Below, in pieces: positions 1 through 6,076 of a DNA stretch of 6,457 bases (the stretch's first letter is position 1; every line of letters begins with the position of its first letter). A model generated the notes under the pieces. The model searched no databases. It was not told where the DNA came from and saw only the letters and a list, made by a program, of their open reading frames with translations. The translations under genes and the position numbers were made by a program. The stretch is from an uncultured Clostridia bacterium. GTDB lineage: Bacteria > Bacillota_A > Clostridia > Oscillospirales > Oscillospiraceae. The stretch lies in assembly GCA_947167435.1 (NCBI GenBank), contig CAMVIC010000091.1, forward strand, positions 1 through 6,457. The letters are read 5' to 3'.

Positions 1-27
1 AGCAAGGCTAGGATTGCGTCTTTTCAT
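1..27 (-). CDS. 5' end of an unidentified leftward gene (partial)
   Basis: The minus strand reads ATG at 27-25 followed by eight open codons to the window edge, giving MKRRNPSLA. The start is supported by an AAGGA Shine-Dalgarno sequence at 35-39, seven bases upstream. A leader and a consensus -10 (121-126) lie further upstream. The basic residues just after the start would suit the n-region of a signal peptide or a membrane anchor, but nine residues cannot identify a family, so no function is assigned. The gene is divergent from rpmE. That it is a gene start rests on the start codon, ribosome binding site and promoter together, not on protein similarity. Confidence 0.55.
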
Positions 28-51
28 ATATGTTTCCTTCTTATTTAATAA

Positions 52-81
52 TCAAGAAGGCACAGGGCCGAAGCTCTTCAC
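52..81 (-). CDS. candidate leader peptide ORF 2 (9 codons)
   Basis: GTG at 81-79 overlaps the stop of the four-codon ORF upstream and runs AAG AGC TTC GGC CCT GTG CCT TCT to TGA at 54-52, encoding MKSFGPVPS. It lacks its own well-spaced Shine-Dalgarno sequence (AGGAGGA is about 16 bases away) and would depend on coupling. Its stop lies in the left arm and loop edge of the hairpin that covers the ribosome binding site of the left-edge gene, so ribosomes reaching the stop would open that hairpin. Existence as a translated ORF is speculative. Confidence 0.18.
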   Translation of the reverse strand: MKSFGPVPS

Positions 82-92
82 CGTAAAAACAC
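78..92 (-). CDS. candidate leader peptide ORF 1 (4 codons)
   Basis: GTG at 92-90 is followed by TTT, TTA, CGG and TGA, encoding MFLR. It sits 4-5 bases after AGGAGGAA, the strongest Shine-Dalgarno match in the leader, and this is the main reason to consider it translated. Its TGA stop overlaps a second GTG (81-79) as GTGA, the usual geometry of translational coupling. An ORF this short can easily arise by chance. Conservation in related genomes or ribosome profiling would be needed to accept it. Confidence 0.25.
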   Translation of the reverse strand: MFLR

Positions 93-120
93 GTTGTTCC
101 TCCTGTTGCGTCGTACTTTG

Positions 121-126
121 ATTATA
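121..126 (-). promoter_or_regulatory. -10 element for the left-edge gene
   Basis: The minus strand carries a perfect TATAAT at 126-121. The -35 position about 17 bases upstream reads CTGCTT, a poor match to TTGACA, so the promoter may be weak or need an activator. Initiation about seven bases downstream would fall near the A at 114 and give a leader of about 87 bases before the ATG at 27. Confidence 0.45.
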
Positions 127-195
127 CTAACGGCTCCGGGGAAAAGCAGGGAGACGCGGATGGCCGAAAAGCCTCAAAAAAATCTTACAAAACGC

Positions 196-224
196 TTGCA
201 ATCGGGGGATTGCTGTGATACAAT
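196..224 (+). promoter_or_regulatory. sigma-A-type promoter of rpmE with overlapping dyads
   Basis: TTGCAA (196-201) and TACAAT (219-224) are 17 bases apart, and TG at 216-217 gives an extended -10. Initiation is expected near 231-232, leaving a leader of about 63 bases before rpmE. The element is overlaid by an inverted repeat: GCAATC at 198-203 faces GATTGC at 208-213 across GGGG. A further CAATCC lies at 221-226 on the -10. This symmetry could be an operator, but I do not recognise it as a known regulator's box; in particular it does not look like a Firmicutes Zur site. Confidence 0.7.
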
Positions 225-231
225 CCTCCTT

Positions 232-271
232 GCGCCATGTAACTATGTAAACCTTACACAATCATGGCAGC
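232..271 (+). promoter_or_regulatory. two-tier hairpin in the rpmE 5' leader; candidate ribosomal-protein leader
   Basis: The outer stem pairs GCCATG (234-239) with CATGGC (263-268) and extends by GC (232-233) with GC (270-271) around one bulged A. The inner stem pairs TGTAA (246-250) with TTACA (254-258) around a three-base loop. An asymmetric internal loop separates them. The structure starts at the predicted transcript 5' end and finishes six bases before the Shine-Dalgarno sequence at 277-284. Autogenous leaders are known for many ribosomal proteins, and from memory L31 leader motifs have been described including in Firmicutes. Whether this one matches that motif was not tested. Confidence 0.5.
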
Positions 272-294
272 CTTTGAAGAGGAGCGTTTGACCC

Positions 295-495
295 ATGAAG
301 GAAGGAATCCATCCCAATTACCAGCCGACCACCATCCGCTGCGCCTGCGGCGCCGTTATCGAGACCGGCTCCACCAAGCAGAACATCACCGTTGAAATCT
401 GCTCCAAGTGCCACCCCTTCTATACCGGCAAGCAGAAGCTGGTTGACACCAGCGGCCGCGTGGATAAGTTCAACAAGAAGTACGGCATCAAGTAA
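295..495 (+). CDS. rpmE: 50S ribosomal protein bL31, zinc-binding type
   Basis: This 66-residue protein matches bL31 along its whole length: the N-terminal MKEGIHPNY, the central cysteine pairs, HPFYTGKQ, and the basic FNKKYG tail. Cys16, Cys18, Cys36 and Cys39 form the CxC...CxxC set that binds one zinc ion, which marks the zinc-containing form rather than the cysteine-free paralogue used under zinc shortage. The protein is part of the large subunit, near the central protuberance and the bridge to the small subunit. The ATG at 295 is set by AAGAGGAG at 277-284, ten bases upstream. The gene is monocistronic, with its own promoter (196-224) and terminator (525-559), and converges on trmO. The structured 5' leader suggests feedback control, which is inference. 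Confidence 0.97.
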   Translation: MKEGIHPNYQPTTIRCACGAVIETGSTKQNITVEICSKCHPFYTGKQKLVDTSGRVDKFNKKYGIK

Positions 496-516
496 TCGGA
501 TCTCATACATCTGATT
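494..516 (+). other. small hairpin in the rpmE 3' region
   Basis: AATCGGAT (494-501), starting in the stop codon, pairs with ATCTGATT (509-516) over eight positions with one G-U pair and a seven-base loop. It precedes the terminator by eight bases. It may simply help release or stabilise the transcript 3' end; no function is assigned. Confidence 0.3.
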
Positions 517-524
517 CCACTCAG

Positions 525-559
525 AAAACACCCTCTGTGCAGCGCACAGAGGGTGTTTT
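525..559. terminator. bidirectional intrinsic terminator between rpmE and trmO
   Basis: AAAACACCCTCTGTGC (525-540) is perfectly complementary to the 16 bases at 544-559 with a three-base loop. The GC-rich core is flanked by A4 and T4, so either strand ends in a U-run after the stem. On the plus strand it lies 30 bases after the rpmE stop; on the minus strand it begins one base after the trmO stop (561-563). It therefore closes both convergent transcripts. Confidence 0.92.
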
Positions 560-560
560 C

Positions 561-1241
561 TCATTCTTCCACTTTTATTACGGTCAAGGTTTCCCCGTCC
601 ACCCGGAACTTCACCTGTTTTCCCGCGAAGCTCAGACCGTAGACCCGCTCCGGGTCCGCCTGATAGCGGGGCCGGGGGTCATTGGCGAGAATGCCGGTGA
701 GCGCCTCCCGCTTCCCTTCCGGGATTTTGTCCAGCGTGCCGGGGGCGTAGTTCACCTGCAGCGTGTCGCCGGAATCGGGCGCGAAGCCGCCGCTGGCCTC
801 CGGGTGACTGTCCGCATAGGGCAGATAGGGCTTCACGTCAAAGATCGGGGTGCCGTCCATCAGATCGGCCCCGGCCACCCGGAGAACGGTCCCCTCCGCC
901 GCCGTCTGCTCGATTCCCAGCAGGCGCACGCAGGACAGGCCCAGGGCGTTGGGTCGAAAGGGGGAACGGGTGGCGAACACGCCCATGCGCATATTGCCGC
1001 CCAGCCGGGGCGGGCGCACCGTGGGGGACCAGCCCTCCCGGACCGCCTTGGAAAACTGCCAGATCAGCCAGACGTGGCTGAAGCCCTCCAGGCCCCGCAG
1101 GGCCTCCGGCTCCCGGTATTCCGGTTCGAACACCACCAGGCCCTCCAGTGCCTCCACGATTCCCGCCTGGCGGGGGATGCCGAACTTCTCCGGCAGGTCG
1201 CAGCGCAGATGGGCGATGGGGCGGATGCTCACTTCGTTCAC
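561..1241 (-). CDS. trmO: tRNA (adenine(37)-N6)-methyltransferase, TrmO/TsaA (YaeB) family
   Basis: The 226-residue protein is a full-length TrmO-family member. In characterised relatives the enzyme uses S-adenosylmethionine to methylate N6 of t6A37, giving m6t6A in threonine tRNA. Family motifs in order are FGIPRQ (20-25), GFSHVWLIWQF (53-63), RPPRLGGN (76-83), GVFATRSPFRPNALGLS (87-103), DLMDGTPIFDVKPYLPYADS (126-145) and DPRPRY (188-193). The N-terminal half is the beta-barrel SAM-binding domain and the rest is the C-terminal extension. The start is GTG at 1241-1239, overlapping the upstream stop as GTGA, with GGAGGA at 1248-1253. This geometry points to translational coupling with the CPBP gene. 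It is the last gene of the miaB operon. Confidence 0.93.
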   Translation of the reverse strand: MNEVSIRPIAHLRCDLPEKFGIPRQAGIVEALEGLVVFEPEYREPEALRGLEGFSHVWLIWQFSKAVREGWSPTVRPPRLGGNMRMGVFATRSPFRPNALGLSCVRLLGIEQTAAEGTVLRVAGADLMDGTPIFDVKPYLPYADSHPEASGGFAPDSGDTLQVNYAPGTLDKIPEGKREALTGILANDPRPRYQADPERVYGLSFAGKQVKFRVDGETLTVIKVEE

Positions 1242-1942
1242 AGCAGTTCCTCCAGAATCGTCAGAGCCCGGATGGAGACGGCATTGACCAGCATATGCAG
1301 AAAAATGCTGCTCCAGATGCTGTCTGTCCGCTCATAGCAGCGGCAGAGCAGGTAAGAAATCGGCAGATATTGCAGGATATACAGCAGATAGACCGGGGAT
1401 TCCAGCGCGTAGGCCCAGACATGATACAGGGCAAAGAGCAGCATGCTCACCGCGTAGGCCGCCCAGCGGCTGCGCTGCCGGACCAGGCCGAAGATGCCCG
1501 CCCGGAAGATCAGCTCCTCCACAATGGGGGCAAGGAAGATCGCCAAGGCGGAGACGATGCCGTAATCGCCCAGCGCCATGTCCATGACGGAGCTGTTGTT
1601 GGGGTTGTCCTCCGGCAGCAGATAGATCAGCAGGCCGTTCAGCACCAGGTTCATCAGCAGCATCAGCCCATAGCAGAGCAGAACCTCCAGCAGCACCCGG
1701 ACCGGCCGGTCCCACAGGGGGTCAAAATCCCGGCGGAGGAAATGCCATTGGGTCAGCAGCATATAGAGTGCGCCCGTGCCGTAGACCAGCAGGTTCAGCT
1801 CCGCCTGGTTCATCCGATCGCCAAGCAGCCGGACGGCCAGCATGGGCAGCAAAAACAGATGTACCGGCAGCCAGGCAAGGGCCAGGACCCGCTCCCACCG
1901 GCTCTGGGCGCTGGTAAAGGGCAGGGTTTCGCGCGTTTGCAT
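1238..1942 (-). CDS. CPBP-family intramembrane glutamic protease homologue (CAAX/Abi type)
   Basis: This 234-residue protein is mostly hydrophobic, with about seven likely membrane segments near residues 18-40, 50-66, 82-109, 127-145, 160-180, 184-203 and 209-230. The CPBP signature is complete: EELIFR with Glu142, Glu143 and Arg147, then His174 in LFALYH, then His216 and Asn220 in SIFLHMLVN. These residues form the active site in the family, which includes eukaryotic CAAX prenyl proteases; bacterial members are mostly of unknown substrate, some linked to bacteriocin immunity. The ATG at 1942 is two bases after the mutS stop, with a modest AGGGG (1953-1949) inside the mutS end. It is co-transcribed with mutS and trmO. 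The context gives no direct clue to its substrate. Confidence 0.88.
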   Translation of the reverse strand: MQTRETLPFTSAQSRWERVLALAWLPVHLFLLPMLAVRLLGDRMNQAELNLLVYGTGALYMLLTQWHFLRRDFDPLWDRPVRVLLEVLLCYGLMLLMNLVLNGLLIYLLPEDNPNNSSVMDMALGDYGIVSALAIFLAPIVEELIFRAGIFGLVRQRSRWAAYAVSMLLFALYHVWAYALESPVYLLYILQYLPISYLLCRCYERTDSIWSSIFLHMLVNAVSIRALTILEELL

Positions 1943-1944
1943 GC

Positions 1945-4545
1945 TCAGCCCCTGGCCTTTCTCTGCAGTTCAAAGAGCAGATTCATGGCCTCGATGGGAG
2001 TCAGGGTGTTCAGGTCCGCCGAGAGCAGCGTATCGCGCACCTCGTCCGCGCCGATGTCCGCAAAGCTGATCTGGTCGTCCTCGGGCGCGGCATATACCGT
2101 GTGCTGGATGCCCTCGCTCTCCAGCTCCTTCAGATAGCCCTTGGCCTTGCTGATCACCGCGTCGGGCAGTCCCGCCAGCTTTGCCACCTCGATGCCATAG
2201 CTGTCGTCGGCAGCGCCCCGGACGATCTTGCGCAGGAACACCAGGTTCCCGCCCTGCTTCTTGGCGGTGATGTTGTAGTTTCGCACGCCGGCGATCTCCC
2301 CTTCCAGGGCGGACAGCTCGTGGTAGTGGGTGGCAAACATGGTCTTGGCCCCCAGCTTCCGCTTATCGGCGCAGTATTCCAGCACCGCCCGGGCGATGGC
2401 CATGCCGTCGAAGGTGGAGGTACCCCGGCCGATCTCGTCCAGGATCAGCAGCGAGGCGGCGGTGGCGTGGCGCAGAATTCCGGCCATCTCGTTCATCTCC
2501 ACCATGAAGGTAGACTGGCCGGAGGCCAGGTCGTCCGACGCGCCGATGCGGGTGAAGACCCGGTCCACCACGCCGACCGAGGCGCTCTTCGCCGGGACGA
2601 AGGAGCCCATCTGGGCCATCAGCACGATCAGCGCCGTCTGGCGCATATAGGTGGATTTACCGGCCATGTTGGGGCCGGTGACGATGGCCACCCGGTCCTC
2701 GCCGTCGTTCAGGTAAGTGTCATTCGGGACAAAGAGCACGTCCTTCAGGGTCTGCTCCACCACCGGGTGGCGGCCCTCCAGGATGTGCAGGGTGCGGGAG
2801 GCGTCCACTTCCGGGCAGCTGTAGTTGTTGCGCACGGCCACCTCCGCCAGGGAGCAGAGGGCGTCCAGCCTTGCCACCGCGTCCGCCGCGGCCTGAATCC
2901 GGTCCACCTTGGCGGCCACGCTGTCGCGCACCTGGCAGAAATACTCATACTCCAGGTCGTTGATGCGCCCGCGGGCGTTGAGCAGGGTGTTCTCCAGCTC
3001 CTTCAGCTCCTGGGTGAAATAGCGCTCGTTTGAGACCAGGGTCTGCTTGCGGATATAGTCTTCCGGCACGTTCTCCAGCCCCGCGGAACGGGGTACGTCG
3101 ATGTAATAGCCGAAGACCTTGTTATAGCCCACCTTCAGCTTTTTGATGCCGGTGCGCTGCCGCTCCCGGGCCTCCAGCTCGGTGACCATCTGGGCTCCGT
3201 TGTCCCGGACCAGGCGCAGCCGGTCCACCTCTTCCGAGTAGCCGGTGCGCAGGATGCCCCCCTCCCGGACGGAGAAGGGCGGCTCGTCACAGATGGCCCG
3301 GTCGATCTCCGCGCGCATGTCCTCCAGAGCGTCCATGGCGGCAATATCCCGCAGCTCCAGGCACTTGAAGGGGGCCAGCAGCTCCTTCAGCCGGGGCAGA
3401 GCCGCGGCGCACAGGGAAAGGCTGCGCAGGTCCCGGCCGCCGGCGGTGCCGTACACCGCCCGTCCCACCAGGCGCTGCATATCGCTGATCTCCCGCAGGC
3501 AGAGCATCAGCTCTCCCCGGGTCACGTTGTCCTTGTAAAGCTCGCTCACCGCCGCAAGGCGGCGCTTGATGGCCACCACGGACAGCAGCGGCCGCTCCAC
3601 CCAGGAGCGCAGCAGCCGCCCGCCCATGGGCGTTCTGGTCTTGTCCAGAACCCACAGCAGGGAGCCGCGCTTTTCCCCGCTGCGCAGGGATTCGGTCAGC
3701 TCCAGGCTGCGCCGGGTGGTCCAGTCCAGCTCCATGTAACGCCCGCCGTAAAACACGTCCAGGCGGTTGATGTGGCTCAGGTCGAATTTCTGGGTCTCTT
3801 CGATATAGCGCAGCAGCGCACCGGCGGCGCAGACGGCGGCGCCCTCCTCCCCCAGTCCGCTCTGGTCGATGTCCGAAAAGCCGAACTGCTGGCACACGGC
3901 GGCCGCGGCGGGCATATACTCAAAGCGCTCGCCGCCGCTCTCGACCATGGCGTCCAGCTTCCGCGTCAGGAATTCCCGCAGTTCCCTCTCCTGCTCCGCG
4001 CCCGGGGAGAGAAGCGCCTCCCGCGGGGCAAAGCGCCCCAGCTCGTTGAGCAGATGGGATACCGCGTCGTTATCAAAGGCGGCACAGCAGAATTCGCCGG
4101 TGGTGATGTCGCAGAAGGCAGCGCCGCCCTTTCCGGCGGCCAGATGCACCGCCGCGATGTAGTTGCTGCGGCTCTCCTCCAGCATGGAGCTGTCGGTGAC
4201 GGTGCCGGGGGTGATGATGCGGATGACCTCCCGGGAGACCAGCCCCTTGGCCAGGGCCGGGTCCTCGGTCTGCTCGCAGATGGCCACCTTGTATCCCTTG
4301 GCGATAAGCCTTGCGATATAGGCCTCGGCGCTGTGATAGGGCACGCCGCACATGGGCGTGCGCTCCTCCGGGTCCTCCACGTTCCGGTCCCGGGTGGTCA
4401 GGGCGATGTCCAGCTCCCGGGACGCCAGTTTCGCATCCTCGTCGAACATCTCGTAGAAATCCCCCAGGCGGAAAAAGAGCAGGCAGTCCTGATGCTGGGC
4501 CTTGATCTCCTGATATTGCTTTTTCATGGGCGTCAACTCAGCCAT
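1945..4545 (-). CDS. mutS: DNA mismatch repair protein MutS
   Basis: At 866 residues this is a complete MutS1. It recognises base mismatches and small loops, then recruits MutL in an ATP-dependent way. Phe30-Tyr31-Glu32 in GDFYEMF is the mismatch-reading F-x-E motif. VGYNKVFGYYIDV (472-484) is the usual core/clamp segment. The ATPase has Walker A GPNMAGKST (624-632, Lys630), Walker B LILDE ending Asp703-Glu704, the GRGTSTFDG signature, and the FATHYHE histidine near 740. QISF at 825-828 resembles the sliding-clamp-binding peptide of Gram-positive MutS, and TPIEAMNLLFEL closes the C-terminus. The ATG at 4545 has GGAGAA (4556-4551) five bases upstream. miaB lies 35 bp upstream and the CPBP gene 2 bp downstream. 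No truncation or lost motif is visible. Confidence 0.98.
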   Translation of the reverse strand: MAELTPMKKQYQEIKAQHQDCLLFFRLGDFYEMFDEDAKLASRELDIALTTRDRNVEDPEERTPMCGVPYHSAEAYIARLIAKGYKVAICEQTEDPALAKGLVSREVIRIITPGTVTDSSMLEESRSNYIAAVHLAAGKGGAAFCDITTGEFCCAAFDNDAVSHLLNELGRFAPREALLSPGAEQERELREFLTRKLDAMVESGGERFEYMPAAAAVCQQFGFSDIDQSGLGEEGAAVCAAGALLRYIEETQKFDLSHINRLDVFYGGRYMELDWTTRRSLELTESLRSGEKRGSLLWVLDKTRTPMGGRLLRSWVERPLLSVVAIKRRLAAVSELYKDNVTRGELMLCLREISDMQRLVGRAVYGTAGGRDLRSLSLCAAALPRLKELLAPFKCLELRDIAAMDALEDMRAEIDRAICDEPPFSVREGGILRTGYSEEVDRLRLVRDNGAQMVTELEARERQRTGIKKLKVGYNKVFGYYIDVPRSAGLENVPEDYIRKQTLVSNERYFTQELKELENTLLNARGRINDLEYEYFCQVRDSVAAKVDRIQAAADAVARLDALCSLAEVAVRNNYSCPEVDASRTLHILEGRHPVVEQTLKDVLFVPNDTYLNDGEDRVAIVTGPNMAGKSTYMRQTALIVLMAQMGSFVPAKSASVGVVDRVFTRIGASDDLASGQSTFMVEMNEMAGILRHATAASLLILDEIGRGTSTFDGMAIARAVLEYCADKRKLGAKTMFATHYHELSALEGEIAGVRNYNITAKKQGGNLVFLRKIVRGAADDSYGIEVAKLAGLPDAVISKAKGYLKELESEGIQHTVYAAPEDDQISFADIGADEVRDTLLSADLNTLTPIEAMNLLFELQRKARG

Positions 4546-4559
4546 GATCGTTCTCCGTT

Positions 4560-4587
4560 CTGAAAACTAAAAACTATAAACTAAAAA
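4560..4587 (-). repeat. four tandem heptamers between miaB and mutS
   Basis: On the minus strand four consecutive seven-base units read TTTTTAG, TTTATAG, TTTTTAG, TTTTCAG. The first contains the miaB stop codon TAG and the last ends one base before AACGGAG, which holds the mutS Shine-Dalgarno sequence. The units are imperfect copies of TTTWTAG. The stretch is much more AT-rich than either gene. Confidence 0.7.
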
Positions 4588-5996
4588 CCAAGCTCTCCAT
4601 ACAGCGCCCAGGTGTTGCTCGACGTGATCTTTACGTCCACGAACTGTCCCACCAGGGCCGCATCGCCCTTCAGATGCACCAGGCGCCCGCCGGAGGTGCG
4701 GCAGGAGAGATTGTATTCCTCCTTGCCTGTCTCCCCGTCCACCAGGCAGCGGTACACCTTGCCTTCGTACTCCCGGTGCTTCTCGGCGGAGATGCGGTTG
4801 GAAAGCTCCATCAGCATGTCGAAGTGCTTCTGCTTGTCGGCACGGGTATAGGGGTCGGGCATGGAGGCCGCGGGAGTCCCCACCCGTTTGGAATAGATGA
4901 AGGTGAACATGGCGTCATAGCGGACTTCTTCACAGAGGCTCAGGGTGTCGGCAAACTCTTCGTCCGTCTCTCCGGGAAAGCCCACGATGATGTCCGTGGT
5001 CAGCACAAGGTCCGGCATATAGCGCCGCGCCAGGGCCACCTGCTCCAGATATCTGGCCCGGTTGTAGCTCCGGTTCATGGCCTTCAGGATCCGGTCGTTG
5101 CCGGCCTGCACCGGCAGATGGATGTGGTGGGCGCACTTTTCGCATTCCGCCATGGTCCGAAACAGCTTTTCGGTGGCGTCCTTGGGGTGACTGGTCATAA
5201 AGCGGATGAGAAAATCCCCGGGAATATCGTTGACCATGCGGATCAGATCGGCAAAATCCACGCCGCAGTCCAGGTCCTTGCCGTAGGAATTCACGTTCTG
5301 GCCCAGCAGGGTAATGTCCTTATAGCCCTCGGCCACCAGCTGCCGCGCCTCGGCCACCACGTCCTCCGGCCGGCGGGACCGCTCCCGCCCGCGCACGTAG
5401 GGCACCACGCAGTAGGTGCAGAAGTTGTTGCAGCCGTACATGATGGACAGCCAGGCCTTTACCCTGCCGTCCCGGGCCTGGGGGATGCCCTCCACCACGG
5501 CGCCGTCGTCCTTTGCGGTGGCAAAAACGCGCTTTTTGCTCTTCATCACCCGCTGCAGCAGCTCCGGAAAACGCCAGAGCTCGTGGGGACCGAAGACCAG
5601 GTCCACCACCGGATAGGACTTTTTCAGCTTCTCCGCCATGTGCTGCTGCTGCACCATGCAGCCGCAGACGGCGATGATCTGGTCCGGCTTTGCCTTCTTG
5701 CTGTGGTTCAGGGCGCCTACGTTGCCCAGCACGCGCATCTCCGCGTGTTCCCGGACGGCGCAGGTGTTGACCACGATCACGTCCGCCTGAAACTCATCCT
5801 GGGTAAAGCCGTAGCCCATTTCCGCCAGATAGCCCCGCAGCTTTTCGCTGTCGGCCTCATTCTGCTGGCAGCCGTAGGTGTCCACCATGGCCAGAGGACG
5901 GCGTCCGTCGGCGGTGACGGCGTCAAAAATGGAGGCGCAGATCTCCTCCTGCCGCCTTACTTCCTCGATATCGATGACTTTTCTCTGATAGCTCAT
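4581..5996 (-). CDS. miaB: tRNA-2-methylthio-N6-dimethylallyladenosine synthase MiaB
   Basis: The 471-residue protein is a complete methylthiotransferase. It adds a methylthio group to i6A37 of tRNAs reading codons that begin with U, giving ms2i6A37. The N-terminal domain holds Cys43 (DTYGCQQNEADS), Cys79 (VVNTCAVRE) and Cys113 (CGCMVQQQ), which bind the auxiliary Fe-S cluster. The radical SAM motif is Cys189-x3-Cys193-x2-Cys196 in YGCNNFCTYCVVPYVRGRERSR-type context (187-208), whose wording favours MiaB over RimO or MtaB. A TRAM-like tRNA-binding region covers about 408-471. The ATG at 5996 has AAAGGAAA about seven bases upstream. It is the first gene of the operon, served by the promoter at 6036-6065. 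Confidence 0.96.
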   Translation of the reverse strand: MSYQRKVIDIEEVRRQEEICASIFDAVTADGRRPLAMVDTYGCQQNEADSEKLRGYLAEMGYGFTQDEFQADVIVVNTCAVREHAEMRVLGNVGALNHSKKAKPDQIIAVCGCMVQQQHMAEKLKKSYPVVDLVFGPHELWRFPELLQRVMKSKKRVFATAKDDGAVVEGIPQARDGRVKAWLSIMYGCNNFCTYCVVPYVRGRERSRRPEDVVAEARQLVAEGYKDITLLGQNVNSYGKDLDCGVDFADLIRMVNDIPGDFLIRFMTSHPKDATEKLFRTMAECEKCAHHIHLPVQAGNDRILKAMNRSYNRARYLEQVALARRYMPDLVLTTDIIVGFPGETDEEFADTLSLCEEVRYDAMFTFIYSKRVGTPAASMPDPYTRADKQKHFDMLMELSNRISAEKHREYEGKVYRCLVDGETGKEEYNLSCRTSGGRLVHLKGDAALVGQFVDVKITSSNTWALYGELGF

Positions 5997-6035
5997 AGTC
6001 TTTTTCCTTTGCCTGAGTCAATAGCATTTCATTGT

Positions 6036-6065
6036 ATTTTAACACAAAGGGTATGGAAGTTTCAA
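6036..6065 (-). promoter_or_regulatory. promoter of the miaB-mutS-CPBP-trmO operon
   Basis: On the minus strand TTGAAA (6065-6060) and TAAAAT (6041-6036) are separated by 18 bases, and TGT directly precedes the -10, forming an extended -10. Each hexamer matches the sigma-A consensus at five of six positions. Initiation is expected near the A at 6029, giving a leader of about 33 bases before the miaB ATG. No other strong promoter is apparent in the short gaps of the operon. Confidence 0.72.
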
Positions 6066-6076
6066 CCGAAATCGTT

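Larger units (their letters stand above)
28..104 (-). promoter_or_regulatory. leader of the left-edge gene: strong SD, two tiny ORFs, SD-covering hairpin
   Basis: Read on the minus strand, a near-perfect Shine-Dalgarno AGGAGGAA (104-97) precedes a GTG. Downstream, CCTTCTT (60-54) is exactly complementary to AAGAAGG (42-36), with an 11-base AT-rich loop. The right arm contains the Shine-Dalgarno bases of the gene starting at 27, so folding would hide its ribosome binding site. No T-run follows the hairpin on either strand, so it does not look like an intrinsic terminator. The leader's own AGGAGG can pair with CCTTCT of the left arm with one G-U pair, offering a competing fold. The layout resembles translational attenuation leaders; this is inference from sequence alone. 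Confidence 0.4.

Noticed and set aside
36..60. Hairpin CCTTCTT/AAGAAGG as an intrinsic terminator
   Set aside because: No T-run follows on either strand; its arm coincides with a ribosome binding site, so it is reported as a leader structure instead.
123..128. TATACT on the plus strand as an additional rpmE promoter
   Set aside because: No acceptable -35 lies 16-18 bases upstream, and a better promoter is found at 196-224; the overlap with the minus-strand TATAAT explains the AT-rich block.
161..182. GGC...GCC hairpin followed by an A-run, as a terminator
   Set aside because: The stem is only about three pairs, and the T-run is on the wrong side: on the plus strand the stem is followed by A7, and on the minus strand the T7 precedes the stem.
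94..291. 65-codon plus-strand open frame upstream of rpmE
   Set aside because: It starts at a non-ATG codon without a suitable Shine-Dalgarno sequence, runs through the rpmE promoter and leader, and has no recognisable features.
537..2137. Long plus-strand open frames antisense to trmO and the CPBP gene
   Set aside because: They overlap genes with complete conserved motifs, read across the terminator and gene boundaries, and have low-complexity composition typical of antisense frames in GC-rich DNA.
2101..4563. Plus-strand open frames of 310 and 263 codons antisense to mutS
   Set aside because: No family resemblance, no ribosome binding site, and they lie wholly over a complete MutS coding sequence apart from a few bases.
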